NCBI GenBank assembly: GCA_002101225.1
Contig: LWTN01000241.1
Coordinates: 1-62,741 of the forward strand
Length of the DNA: 62,741 bases
Origin: Cycloclasticus sp. symbiont of Poecilosclerida sp. M
GTDB lineage: Bacteria > Pseudomonadota > Gammaproteobacteria > Methylococcales > Cycloclasticaceae
Reading direction: 5' to 3'
Shown: positions 1 to 9,667 of the stretch, one piece after another
Position numbering within the stretch: position 1 is the stretch's first letter
How the letters are laid out: every line of letters starts with the position of its first letter
Position numbers and translations under genes: made by a program
Notes under the pieces: model-generated
The model's database searches: none
What the model was told of the DNA's origin: nothing
Seen by the model: only the letters and a program-made list of their open reading frames with translations

Positions 1-380
1 GTAAACCTTTATCAGAAGAGGAGCAAACCCGTAACAAAGTGATTGCGCTCACCCGAGCAGGTGGTGAGCGTCCTTTTGCCATGTACAAGAGACATTATGG
101 GCTTGGCAGAACACGGTTTATGGGGCTGGCTAAAAATGCGACAGCTTATGGTCTGGCTGCGATGGCAGCAAATATTCGCAAAGGGGCTAAGTTTTTAATG
201 CTCTACGGCATACCAGAGCCAAGTTATGCGGGATAAATAGGTCAAAAATCAGTGTTAAGCACTGAAAACAGGAATAAAATTGATTTAATGTATTAAATGA
301 CCTAAAGAACAGTGTAATTGACGAAAAAATAGGGGAAGCCTAATGAATATGGATAAAGTTGTTGGTTGTGCTGAGGTCTC
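1..380 (+). mobile_element. IS5-family insertion sequence, right part only
   Basis: The 3' end of an IS5-type transposase gene (ending at 236) is followed by about 140 bases of non-coding DNA. Read on the minus strand from 380 inward, that DNA begins GAGACCTCAGCACAACC, which resembles IS5-group terminal inverted repeats starting GAGACC. I infer that the element ends near 380. The left end and the other terminal repeat lie outside the window, so neither the inverted repeat pair nor a target duplication can be confirmed. Confidence 0.55.
3..236 (+). CDS. IS5-family transposase, C-terminal fragment cut by the window edge
   Basis: The frame is open from the first complete codon at position 3, so the true start lies to the left; the GTG at 39 is internal. 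The visible 77 residues end in the C-terminal signature of DDE transposases of the IS5 group: TRAGGERPFAMYKRHYGLGR, then a short Ala/Gly-rich helix and a basic patch. This part contains the catalytic glutamate region and the typical Y-x-x-x-x-R motif (YKRHYGLGR). The gene would cut and paste its own element. Whether the full copy is intact cannot be judged. The window beginning inside an IS is typical of a draft contig boundary. Confidence 0.85.
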   Translation, partial: KPLSEEEQTRNKVIALTRAGGERPFAMYKRHYGLGRTRFMGLAKNATAYGLAAMAANIRKGAKFLMLYGIPEPSYAG

Positions 381-465
381 ACACATTTAAAAAATAATTA
401 CTTAATAACCAAAGCTGGGCGCGCTGTGGTTACAATTGTTCAATCATATAAGGCAAAAGGGTGTC

Positions 466-1437
466 ATGAATATATTTAAAAGAAATAACGAGCAACCCAA
501 GGCGGAAAACTGGGAGCAATCGGTATTAGAGAAAGTCGCCATGGCGTCTGTGCTAGAACAAAAGCGCGCGCGACGTTGGAGTGTTTTTTTTAAGTTGCTA
601 TTGGTGACGTATATTATTGGTATCAGCGCCTTAGCGTATTCACCTTCAAGGGGAGGGTACGCTTCAACAGGTGGCTCACATACGGCTGTCGTCGATATTA
701 AAGGCATTATCATGTCAGGTGCTGAAGCCGACGCTGAGACAATTATTGATAGCTTGCACAATGCCGTTGCTGACCCTAACACCAAAGGCGTTATCCTTCG
801 TTTAAATACACCTGGCGGTAGCCCAGTCCAATCTAGCTATGTATATAAAGCTATTCTAGATATTAAGGAAGAATACCCCGATTTACCTATTCACGCAGTT
901 GTCGAAGATTTATGCGCCTCTGGTGGCTACTACATTGCTGCTGCGGCAGATAAAATCTTCGTAAACGAATCTAGCATCATAGGTTCTATTGGCGTGGTAA
1001 TGAATGGTTTCGGCTTTACAGAAGTAATGAAAAATATGGGTGTTGAGCGTCGTTTATACACAGCCGGTTCCCACAAAGGGTTTCTCGACCCATTCTCAAA
1101 AGTAAACCCAGATGAGGCGGCTCACGTCCAAACTTTGCTCAACACAATACATCAAGAGTTCATTCAGTCAGTAAAGCAGGGCAGGGGCAAGCGTTTAAAA
1201 GACCACCCTGATTTATTTAGCGGTTTGGTATGGGCAGGCGGTGAAGGTATAAAACTCGGCCTAGCAGATGGTATTGGAAATGTGAAGTCGGTTGCTGCAC
1301 TTGAAATTGGTGCGAAAAATTTGGTTGATTTCACCACCGAAAAACCTTTATTAGAACGTATTGCAAAAAGTATGGGTGCTGCGATGGCAGAATTTACCCA
1401 CCGTTTGTCTTTAATGGATTCAATGAGAATTAACTGA
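466..1437 (+). CDS. S49-family membrane peptidase (SppA/SohB-like signal peptide peptidase)
   Basis: The predicted protein has 323 residues. Residues about 42-57 form one membrane anchor (FFKLLLVTYIIGISALAY) after a basic cytoplasmic tail, so the peptidase domain should face the periplasm. Two family hallmarks are visible: the nucleophile region DLCASGGYYIAAAADKIF with Ser152, and the SHKGFLDPFSKVNP loop with Lys204 as general base. This gives the short, single-domain Ser/Lys dyad form, which degrades cleaved signal peptides or membrane-protein fragments. I chose the ATG at 466 because AAGG/AGGG lies just upstream; a TTG at 436 would add ten residues. The gene stands alone between the IS5 end and the PepSY gene. 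Confidence 0.9.
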   Translation: MNIFKRNNEQPKAENWEQSVLEKVAMASVLEQKRARRWSVFFKLLLVTYIIGISALAYSPSRGGYASTGGSHTAVVDIKGIIMSGAEADAETIIDSLHNAVADPNTKGVILRLNTPGGSPVQSSYVYKAILDIKEEYPDLPIHAVVEDLCASGGYYIAAAADKIFVNESSIIGSIGVVMNGFGFTEVMKNMGVERRLYTAGSHKGFLDPFSKVNPDEAAHVQTLLNTIHQEFIQSVKQGRGKRLKDHPDLFSGLVWAGGEGIKLGLADGIGNVKSVAALEIGAKNLVDFTTEKPLLERIAKSMGAAMAEFTHRLSLMDSMRIN

Positions 1438-1515
1438 ATATTTTGTTAAAATTTATTCAGCTAGAGTTCATACAATTCCTTTAGACTGACAGCTAACAAA
1501 CCAGCGTATTATTCT

Positions 1516-1788
1516 ATGTTTAAACTTAAAACACTTACTCTTTTGCTCAGCTTAATAGCTTTTGCGCCGCAAAGTTTTGCTCATCGATTGCCCATGATGT
1601 TTGCCGAAGCGGCCTATATAAATCTCGATCAAGCTGTGCACCGCGTTAAGCAAAAGCACCCTGCTAAAGTTCTTGGCGCTAAAACTGTTCAAATTAAAGG
1701 CGAGGCGGTTCACGTGGTTAAGATTTTGACCAAAGCGGGGAGGGTTAAAAAAATACGTGTTCACTCATCCCCCAAAAAACATCCGTAG
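1516..1788 (+). CDS. Small exported PepSY-like protein
   Basis: The 90-residue protein has a clear signal peptide (KLKTLTLLLSLIAFAPQSFA, with an Ala-x-Ala type end near residue 22). The mature part of about 68 residues looks like a PepSY fold: a helix (NLDQAVHRVKQKHPAKVLGA) followed by a beta hairpin (VQIKGEAVHVVKILTKAGRV), and a basic tail rich in Lys and His. It ends 8 bases before the response regulator gene, so it is probably the first gene of that operon. Small PepSY proteins are often encoded beside PhoPQ-like systems and may act as periplasmic modulators of the sensor; that role is inferred here. Confidence 0.75.
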   Translation: MFKLKTLTLLLSLIAFAPQSFAHRLPMMFAEAAYINLDQAVHRVKQKHPAKVLGAKTVQIKGEAVHVVKILTKAGRVKKIRVHSSPKKHP

Positions 1789-1796
1789 GATTAGCT

Positions 1797-2477
1797 ATGC
1801 GTGTACTTGTTGTTGAAGACGACGAAGCTTTACAAAAGCAACTGGTAGAGACCCTATCCGATAGAGGTTATGCGGTGGATGCTGCTGATAATGGACGAGA
1901 TGCTCTGTATTACGGCGAAGAATACCCCATCGATATAGCCATTATCGATCTAGGCCTACCCGATTTCTCCGGGCTAGAGGTCATCAAAAAGCTACGTGCG
2001 AAAGATATCAACTTCCCCGTCCTTATTCTTACCGCCAGAACGCGTTGGGAAGAAAAGGTAGAAGGCCTAGAAGCTGGGGCCGACGATTATTTGGAAAAAC
2101 CATTTCACATGCCCGAATTACTCGCGCGATTAAACGCGCTTGTTAGGCGCTCAGCGGGTCTTGCAACGCCCGAAATTTGTTGCGGACCGATTCGCTTGGA
2201 CACGAATGCACAGCAAGTTCATGTTGATGATGCCGCCATCGAACTGACTGCATACGAATACAAGATGCTTGAATACATGATGCTGCACACAGGTCGCGTT
2301 ATATCTAAAACCGAACTCACCGACCACGTTTATGATCAAGACTTTGACCGCGACAGCAATGTTATTGAGGTATTTATTGGCCGCTTAAGGAAAAAGTTGG
2401 ATCCATCGGGCCAATTAAAACCAATCGAAACATCAAGGGGAAGAGGCTATCGATTTTCTATCCCCACTAAAAGCTAA
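1797..2477 (+). CDS. OmpR/PhoP-family response regulator
   Basis: The 226-residue protein has an N-terminal receiver domain with acidic pocket VVEDDE, phospho-acceptor Asp51 (IIDLGLPDFSG), the T of ILTAR and the conserved lysine in DYLEKPFHMPEL. A winged-helix DNA-binding domain follows from about residue 125 (LTAYEYKMLEYMMLHTGRVI ... VEVFIGRLRKKLDP type ending, RGRGYRF). The next gene, 14 bases downstream, is its sensor kinase. The sequence and the purB/mnmA neighbourhood resemble PhoP of PhoPQ, which senses divalent cations or envelope stress. The stimulus cannot be read from the sequence, so I do not assign the symbol. Confidence 0.93.
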   Translation: MRVLVVEDDEALQKQLVETLSDRGYAVDAADNGRDALYYGEEYPIDIAIIDLGLPDFSGLEVIKKLRAKDINFPVLILTARTRWEEKVEGLEAGADDYLEKPFHMPELLARLNALVRRSAGLATPEICCGPIRLDTNAQQVHVDDAAIELTAYEYKMLEYMMLHTGRVISKTELTDHVYDQDFDRDSNVIEVFIGRLRKKLDPSGQLKPIETSRGRGYRFSIPTKS

Positions 2478-2491
2478 ATAAAAACCACTTC

Positions 2492-3859
2492 ATGAAACGC
2501 AGCATTCATTTCAGACTGCTCGTCTCAGCTAGCCTCGTGCTGTTCTTTTTCTTAAGTATCGCTGGCGTTATTATTGATATGGCATATAAACAAGGTGCAG
2601 AGGGCGCGCTTCAGCAACGGTTACAAATTCGCTTATATTCAATCTTAGGCACAGCTGAGCTAAGCAAAAACAACCAACTCATGCTGCCTAACGGTCTATC
2701 TGAACCCGCATTTTCACAAACCGGTTCGGGACTACACGCTTATATTTTTAAAAAAAATGGCGAGCTCGTCTGGCGAAGCTCATCTTCAGTAGGCTATCCA
2801 CTTAAACCCATTGGCAGCTTGGTCGCCGGTGAAAGGGAATTCCGTGAACATCAAGACGGCGACTCCTCTTTTATGGAACTATACTACGAAGCGGTGCTGG
2901 AAAATAAATTCGGAAATACAGAGCCTTTTGAGTTTGCTATCGTAGAATCAACCGATGAAGTAAACAGCCAACTTACCGCCTTTCGTTCTGTGCTGTGGCA
3001 ATGGCTCGGTGGTATCGGCTTGCTCCTTATCATCATCCAATATTTCGTACTGCGCCACAGCCTAAAACCACTTAGACATATCGTTGCTGACCTTGAAAAA
3101 ATACAACACGGGGAACGCCAAAAGCTGGGAACGCACTACAGCGATGAGTTAAAAGATATCGCCAACACCTTAAATCGGCTGATTGATAATGAACGCACTC
3201 ACCTTAAGCGCTATCGAAATACGCTGGCCGACTTAGCGCATAGTTTAAAAACGCCGCTGTCTGTTTTAACCGGATTACACCAACAAACCAGCCTAAAGCC
3301 CGATGACATTAAGACGCTTGAGCAGCAAACATCAATGATGCGCCAACTCGTTGATTATCAATTACAACGTGCTGCGGCGAAAGGTCATCAAACACTCACG
3401 ATCGCCTTACATATAGCCCCTATTTTCGTCCAACTTACTGATTCGTTGAATAAGGTTTACGTCGACAAACAGCTTAATGTTGTATTGGATTTGGACGAAA
3501 ACATTAAGTTTTATGCAGAAAAGGGTGATCTCTTTGAGTTGCTAGGCAACCTTCTCGATAACGCCTATAAATGGGCGAACAAACAAGTCCATATCGGCTT
3601 ATCTGCCAGCTCATCAACAGAGTCAACGGGCGTCCGTATCACCATCGAAGATGACGGCCCCGGTATCAGTAAAAACGAATTATCAGAAGTTCTAAAACGC
3701 GGCATTCGCGCTGATGAAACGACCAAAGGCCACGGAATAGGGTTGGCGGTCGTCAATGAACTGGTATCGCTCTACAAAGGCAGCATGACCGCTGAAATAA
3801 GCCCATTAGGCGGGCATAAATGGCTCATCGCGCTTCCAGGACAGGTTGAGCACGGCTAG
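2492..3859 (+). CDS. PhoQ-like sensor histidine kinase
   Basis: The protein has 455 residues. A first membrane helix lies at about 10-30 and a second at about 168-187, enclosing a periplasmic sensor domain of about 135 residues with an acidic patch (EFREHQDGDSSFMELYYE), as in PhoQ-type sensors. A HAMP-like linker follows (LRHSLKPLRHIVADLEKIQ). The H-box is LADLAHSLKTPLSVL, with the phospho-histidine near residue 250. The ATPase domain has an N-box (LLGNLLDNAYKWA), G1 (EDDGPGIS) and G2 (HGIGLAVVNEL). It should phosphorylate the regulator encoded just upstream. The gene ends three bases before the converging secretin-like pseudogene. Confidence 0.93.
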   Translation: MKRSIHFRLLVSASLVLFFFLSIAGVIIDMAYKQGAEGALQQRLQIRLYSILGTAELSKNNQLMLPNGLSEPAFSQTGSGLHAYIFKKNGELVWRSSSSVGYPLKPIGSLVAGEREFREHQDGDSSFMELYYEAVLENKFGNTEPFEFAIVESTDEVNSQLTAFRSVLWQWLGGIGLLLIIIQYFVLRHSLKPLRHIVADLEKIQHGERQKLGTHYSDELKDIANTLNRLIDNERTHLKRYRNTLADLAHSLKTPLSVLTGLHQQTSLKPDDIKTLEQQTSMMRQLVDYQLQRAAAKGHQTLTIALHIAPIFVQLTDSLNKVYVDKQLNVVLDLDENIKFYAEKGDLFELLGNLLDNAYKWANKQVHIGLSASSSTESTGVRITIEDDGPGISKNELSEVLKRGIRADETTKGHGIGLAVVNELVSLYKGSMTAEISPLGGHKWLIALPGQVEHG

Positions 3860-3862
3860 TAT

Positions 3863-4669
3863 TTAGTCCGCAACGGGGACGACTTTAACCCATATAGCGT
3901 TTTTTTCTCTGCGCGAACTGCGCCTAGAATCAAGAATTTCTAACGACTGACTGCTCGATGCTTCATCAATACCACCCAGCTCCATCCATTGGTTTAATTT
4001 CCCCCGAATGGTGCTGCTGGCGCTTGAGTGTCGAGCACTTAAACCACCTTCGGCATCTTCTGAAAAGGGCTCATCAGCCCAGCGAGAAATATTTAATACC
4101 ACGCTGTTGCGAATTAGCGTTACATAAAAACCTTTAGTCGCATCGCGGTATTGTGTTGTTCGTACGCTGTGGTGGTAACTCCCATCGTCATAGTGCTCAA
4201 TGGTGTCTATGGGTTACTGCACCCCCGTTGCAATAAAGGCGGGGCTGCCTTCAAGCACGCGAATTTTTTGAACGCCTTTTTCGTTTTGCTGCACGTAATC
4301 GTCAAACACATTAACCTGTGCATTTAGGCTGCTTTTATTGCCCGCTCCAACTCCAATACGCGCAACGCCATTCGTCTCGTAGCCTTTATCTCTTGAAACA
4401 ACACGAGCATCACGGCTAACCAGAATCATCAATTGGCGCGCGGGTTGATGAAGGCTTTGTATAACGGGAAGCAGGCTGGCCAAGGTTTCTTCACTGGCAT
4501 GGATAATTAATTCACCATGACCTGCAATAACCGTTTCACCGGGTTGCAATAAGGGTTCGATTTTAAATATAACGTCCTGCGGACTGTTGTGCGATAAGGG
4601 AACGAATTGCAAAGCAGCCTGTGCAAACGGAGCGCAAACGAGCAACACTATAAGTAGATAGCGCCTCAT
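3863..4669 (-). pseudogene. Secretin/NolW-like periplasmic protein, interrupted by an in-frame TAA
   Basis: An ATG at 4669 opens a signal peptide (RRYLLIVLLVCAPFAQA) followed by a region like the short N-domain of secretins (FVPLSHNSPQDVIFKIEPLL, then VIAGHGELIIHASEE). The frame stops at a TAA (4214-4216) after GSPAFIATGVQ. The same frame then stays open for 116 further codons to 3863, and that part looks like genuine protein: TQYRDATKGFYVTLIRNSVV matches the beta-rich domain that follows in related proteins. A single CAA-to-TAA change would explain this. The N-terminal 150 residues may still be made. Its start codon overlaps the stop of the upstream gene (ATGA), so the two were a translationally coupled pair. 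Sequencing error is the alternative. Confidence 0.7.
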
Positions 4670-5184
4670 AACAACATACTCCGTAGGTTTGAATCCGACG
4701 CGCTCAGCTCCCAAGACTCATGGAAAAACTTTAAAAACTCCGCAGTTTTTTGCGCGTTATCGAAGCAGCAATGGGCTTCCACGTGCCCTGTGCTAGGGCG
4801 ATGAAAATAGCCGTTTTTGTCGATACAAACAAATTCGTCACCGCGCTTGGGTATCTCAGAGTTGATAATTTTTATGGCAATACGACTAGAACAACGTTGC
4901 GAAAGCTTAAGCAACTGATGGTCAACTTTATGCAGCTGACTAGCTTCATCTACTAGAATATCGATTTTGTTTTGCGGACGTCTTAAAGCAAACTCTTGAC
5001 AAATATCCAGCATTCTATTGGTATTGAAAATACGCGGCGTCAAACTGGGACTATAGATATAAACTGTTAGCTTTGCGATTCGGATTAACTCAGCAATCGT
5101 TTCACTACTTTCCTGCAAAGAAGTCGTTGTTACAACTTCTGTTGATTTTTCCGCCGTAGCTTTTTCAGTTGCTTCTTTTGGCAT
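4666..5184 (-). CDS. Conserved hypothetical protein, possible DUF7931-type
   Basis: The 172-residue protein has no signal peptide. The first 25 residues are Ala/Glu/Thr-rich and probably disordered. The rest looks like one compact alpha/beta domain (ELIRIAKLTVYIYSPSLTPR, DILVDEASQLHKVDHQLLKL, EFVCIDKNGYFHRPS, ending in EFLKFFHESWELS). The pattern resembles the phospholipase-D-like fold without the HKD catalytic motif, as in the DUF7931-type proteins found near purB and a NolW-like gene in pseudomonads. Family membership is from memory and uncertain. The gene lies 65 bases downstream of purB and overlaps the next gene by four bases. Confidence 0.6.
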   Translation of the reverse strand: MPKEATEKATAEKSTEVVTTTSLQESSETIAELIRIAKLTVYIYSPSLTPRIFNTNRMLDICQEFALRRPQNKIDILVDEASQLHKVDHQLLKLSQRCSSRIAIKIINSEIPKRGDEFVCIDKNGYFHRPSTGHVEAHCCFDNAQKTAEFLKFFHESWELSASDSNLRSMLL

Positions 5185-5249
5185 TGCTTAAAGGTAAAAC
5201 ACAGGCTGACACAACAACAGTAAATCAACACTGCCTTATAAAGGCAAGC

Positions 5250-6641
<1,392 letters not shown>

Positions 6642-6667
6642 TTAATATGTGAAGAATTGAGAGCTAT

Positions 6668-6832
6668 CTGCACTTTATTGGGTACTTAATTTGAGGCGTC
6701 AGCATAACGTAGCGAGCGTAGGTAAGACAAGGCAAAAATTAGCGCAAACGCGGAGTTTACTAGAGTAAATGAGCATTTTAAGCTTATTTTTCTAGTGCCC
6801 CGTGCGGGTGAACGCCGTATTGTCAAGTGCAG
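6668..6832. repeat. MITE-like palindromic element
   Basis: The 165-bp segment is bounded by CTGCACTT (6668-6675) and its exact reverse complement AAGTGCAG (6825-6832). Inside lies a long imperfect palindrome with arms of about 30 bases centred near 6763. The centre is GAGTTTACTAGAGTAAATGAG, and the outer arms are AAAAATTAGC and its approximate complement. No coding frame is evident. Such a layout is typical of miniature inverted-repeat elements dispersed in gammaproteobacterial genomes, and I recall similar sequences around the TTTACTAGAGTAAA core. Only one copy is present in this window, so dispersal is not shown here. Confidence 0.6.
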
Positions 6833-6835
6833 TAG

Positions 6836-7924
6836 TTATGCTGGTGTCTCATCTATTATACCGCCACCTAGGCATACTTCTTTATCATAAAAGACAACCG
6901 ATTGGCCGGGGGTAACAGCGCGTTGTGCCTCATCAAATTGGACTAAGCAATCGCCTTTATCACTCACGCTAACGTGGCAGGCTTGATCTTGCTGGCGGTA
7001 GCGAGTTTTAGCGCTACAACGAAAGTCAGCTGATGGTGGCTGCCCGCTAACCCAGCTGAGTTGCGAGGCACACAATGAATCGGTTTGCATTAAAGCGTGG
7101 TCGTGGCCTTGAGCAACAACCAGTAGATTGTTGATTAAATCCTTTTTAACCACGTACCAAGGCGCTTCGTCAGCGGTTTTAACGCCACCAATACCTAAGC
7201 CTTGTCGTTGCCCCAGGGTGTAGTACATCAAGCCTTGGTGCTCGCCGATTATTTCGCCTTTAGGTGTTTGCATATCACCCGGTTGGGCGGGTAAGTATTG
7301 TTGTAGAAAGTCTTTAAACTTACGTTCGCCAATAAAACATATGCCGGTACTGTCTTTTTTGCGGCTATTCAAAAAGCCCGCTTTTTGCGCTATCTCGCGT
7401 ACTGTTGGCTTCTCCATACCACCAATGGGGAAGAGGGAGCGACTTAATTGAGCCTGCCCAAGGGTATATAAAAAGTAACTTTGATCTTTATTGCTATCCA
7501 AACCCCGTAGCAGTTGGAATTGATTATTATCCTGGGCTATTTGTGTGTAATGCCCAGTAGCTATGTAGTCAGCGCCTAGCTCAGTCGCATAATCTAAAAA
7601 GGCTTTAAACTTAATTTCACGGTTGCAGAGAATATCGGGGTTTGGAGTGCGCCCAGCCGCGTATTCTTTTAAAAAATCCTCGAATACATTATCCCAATAC
7701 TCGGCGGCAAAATTAACGGTTTTAAGCTCAACGCCCAGCTTATCGCACACCTGTTGTGCATCGTCTAAGTCTTTCTTAACGGTGCAGTACTCCGTACCGT
7801 CGTCCTCATCCCAGTTTTTCATGAATAAACCGGTCACATCGCAGCCTTCTTCAAGCAGTACGAGCGCGGCAACGGAGGAATCAACGCCGCCTGACATGCC
7901 GATAATTACTTTTGTATTATTCAT
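6836..7924 (-). CDS. mnmA: tRNA-specific 2-thiouridylase
   Basis: The 362-residue enzyme thiolates U34 in the wobble position of tRNA-Lys, -Glu and -Gln, taking sulfur from the IscS/Tus relay. The PP-loop [15 protein letters not shown] is at residues 9-23. The two reactive cysteines lie in [12 protein letters not shown] (near 101) and [17 protein letters not shown] (near 197). The C-terminal half carries the family motif [14 protein letters not shown] and the beta-barrel domain. The length is normal. nudJ lies upstream on the same strand, 22 bases away, so the two are probably cotranscribed as in E. coli. Its stop codon is four bases from the MITE-like repeat. Confidence 0.98.
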   Translation of the reverse strand: MNNTKVIIGMSGGVDSSVAALVLLEEGCDVTGLFMKNWDEDDGTEYCTVKKDLDDAQQVCDKLGVELKTVNFAAEYWDNVFEDFLKEYAAGRTPNPDILCNREIKFKAFLDYATELGADYIATGHYTQIAQDNNQFQLLRGLDSNKDQSYFLYTLGQAQLSRSLFPIGGMEKPTVREIAQKAGFLNSRKKDSTGICFIGERKFKDFLQQYLPAQPGDMQTPKGEIIGEHQGLMYYTLGQRQGLGIGGVKTADEAPWYVVKKDLINNLLVVAQGHDHALMQTDSLCASQLSWVSGQPPSADFRCSAKTRYRQQDQACHVSVSDKGDCLVQFDEAQRAVTPGQSVVFYDKEVCLGGGIIDETPA

Positions 7925-7946
7925 TTAAAACAGTAAGTTATGTAAC

Positions 7947-8396
7947 TTATTTAATGTAACATTTAATCATATCTAATGGGTAACATTTACCCGCTAAATA
8001 GTCATTAATGCTTTCTAAAATAATGGGGCTTCTTAAACGTTGCTTGTCCGCAAGAATCTCTTCGTGCGTCATCCAAAGCGCACGAATAATACCTGCATCA
8101 AGCTTCGTTTCAATTGTCTGGTCACAGACCGACCCAGAAAAGGTCGTTCTAAAGTACGTCGTCTCATTATCGCCGTTATGCCATAAATAAGAGCCAACAA
8201 CCGCATCTGGTGTAAAGCGATAGCCCGTTTCCTCCAGTGTTTCTCTCACCACAGCAGCTTCTATGCTTTCATTTGGCTCTAAATGCCCCGCAGGTTGGTT
8301 TAAAACAGCGCCGTTAGGCGATTTTTCCTCAACCATTAAAAATTTACTATCGAGTTCAACGATGGACGCGACAGTTACATTGGGTTTCCAGATCAT
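7947..8396 (-). CDS. nudJ: NUDIX hydrolase, NudJ-like
   Basis: The 149-residue predicted phosphohydrolase acts on nucleoside tri- or diphosphates; E. coli NudJ also acts on HMP-PP. The Nudix box reads GHLEPNESIEAAVVRETLEETGYRF without gaps (residues about 38-60), matching Gx5Ex7REUxEExGU. The ATG at 8396 gives the NudJ-like start MIWKPNVTVASIV. A further upstream GTG at 8423 is unlikely because a perfect TATAAT (8426-8431, minus strand) would place the transcript start at or after it. Synteny with mnmA and purB supports the NudJ assignment; the exact substrate is not provable from sequence. Confidence 0.85.
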   Translation of the reverse strand: MIWKPNVTVASIVELDSKFLMVEEKSPNGAVLNQPAGHLEPNESIEAAVVRETLEETGYRFTPDAVVGSYLWHNGDNETTYFRTTFSGSVCDQTIETKLDAGIIRALWMTHEEILADKQRLRSPIILESINDYLAGKCYPLDMIKCYIK

Positions 8397-8425
8397 GCGA
8401 TAAAGTGATATTAATTTGAACACTT

Positions 8426-8431
8426 ATTATA
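8426..8431 (-). promoter_or_regulatory. Candidate -10 box for nudJ-mnmA
   Basis: A perfect TATAAT on the minus strand lies 30 bases upstream of the nudJ ATG at 8396. No good TTGACA-like box is found at the normal distance, so another activator or an extended promoter may be involved. It helps to choose the nudJ start. Confidence 0.4.
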
Positions 8432-8529
8432 GGATAAAATGCATACGGCTGGCTTAAAACTGACTTATTCCGTAAACTTTTAATAACTTACGAAACAGAT
8501 AAATTAATTCTCAGTTTTAGCTTTAACAC

Positions 8530-9589
8530 GCAGATTCAAGTAATTAAGTGCAATTTAGTTACGCAGCGGGTAGATCTACTCGCTGCCCATAAGTAATTCG
8601 TTCGGGGATTTACAACCTCGTGTTTTTCTTGGCCGGTTGTGTAACCGATCCATCACCCATTGAACCTGAGTATCAGTGACTTTATTAAAGTCAGTGCCTT
8701 TTGGAAAATACGGGCGGATTAAACCGTTGGTATTTTCGTTGATACCACCCGCCCATGATGCATAAGGGTGAGCGAAGTAAATATCAGCACCCAGACCTTT
8801 AGCAATCGTTGCCTGGTCGGCAAATTCAAGGCCATAATCGAAGGTGATGTTTTTACCTTCAAGGCGATACCTGCCCTGTGCTTAACCGCAGCCTGTGTCA
8901 GTAAATCAGCACGTTTACCCGTTAATTGCACAATCACTGTGTACCATGTTTTACGCTCCACCATCGTCAATAGCGCGCTCTTACATCCTTTGCCCATTAC
9001 CTTCCCAATCACCAATACGAGTGCGCTAATCAACGACCGTTGGTCGATGATCAATATCGACTCTGTTCTTGATTCTACCCCTGCGATTATAATGACCGTA
9101 TCGTTTGCGATAAGGCTTGCTAGCAATGCGAGGGGGCTTATATAACTGGCCACCTTGCGCCTTCCCGCTGGTACACCGTTTCATGGTGTAGTGAAACATT
9201 TTTGTGGTTGTCTAAATAATCAACTACCTGCTGTGGACTCAGCTCTTGCGCAATTAACTGAACGATCCCACCCTACTTCATCGGTGACTTTGATGGCCTT
9301 ATGAGCCTCTCGTCTCCTTGAGGATGTGAATCGTTGGGCTTGTCTTGGCCGGTAACCGTGTAACCCTTGGTTGCGTTTAAGCTCTCGGGTAATGGTTGAA
9401 GGACTTCTTCCCAATAAGTCGGCTATCTCTTTTTCACGGTGACCTGCTTTTTTATCACATCAATCTGGTATCGTTCGTTTTCGCTCAGCTGTGTATAATT
9501 CATCATGCAATTTTCCTTTGATGATAGAAATACCGAACTATATCAGCTGACGACCTTCCTCAGAAATTCCACTTATTATCCGAATCTGC
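8530..9589 (-). mobile_element. IS30-family insertion sequence, decayed
   Basis: This element of about 1060 bp carries imperfect terminal inverted repeats. The left end reads GCAGATTCAAGTAATTAAGT (from 8530) and the right end, on the minus strand from 9589, reads GCAGATTCGGATAATAAGTG. Both continue with G/C-AATTT, giving about 28 bases with a few mismatches and one gap. The length and a single transposase gene fit IS30. No convincing 2-3 bp target duplication is visible. The transposase is frameshifted, so the copy is dead unless acted on in trans. It sits directly upstream of the AddB-like gene. Confidence 0.85.
8576..9506 (-). pseudogene. IS30-family transposase with several frameshifts
   Basis: The transposase starts at the ATG at 9506 (NYTQLSENERYQID). 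The frame is lost after about 25 codons and resumes as EIADLLGRSPSTITRELKRN, the IS30 helix-turn-helix. Another shift follows near 9270, where the frame passes through SVNCARAESTAGS instead of the expected sequence. The catalytic-domain section KSALLTMVERKTWYTVIVQL reads in a different frame. The end (AHPYASWAGGINENTNGLIR, DFNKVTDTQVQWVMDRL, KSPNELLMGSE) is again recognisable and stops at 8576. At least three indels separate these blocks, so no full-length enzyme can be made. Short frames on the opposite strand here are shadows. Confidence 0.88.
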
Positions 9590-9667
9590 GATAAATTTAG
9601 ATTTAAATAACAGCATTTAGCAATTTGTTGTTCTGACTTGAATAAGACTTTTTGGTACGCTTGTCGA

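Noticed and set aside
343-390. 15-codon frame with a good ribosome site near the IS5 end
   Set aside because: It overlaps the presumed IS terminal repeat and is too short for any support as a gene.
4214-4216. TAA as a programmed recoding or read-through signal
   Set aside because: Recoding for unusual amino acids uses TGA or TAG, and no structure or context supports read-through at TAA; a nonsense mutation or error is simpler.
8768-9145. A 125-codon frame on the plus strand within the IS30 element
   Set aside because: It is antisense to the recognisable IS30 catalytic-domain sequence, has no ribosome site and no sensible protein features.
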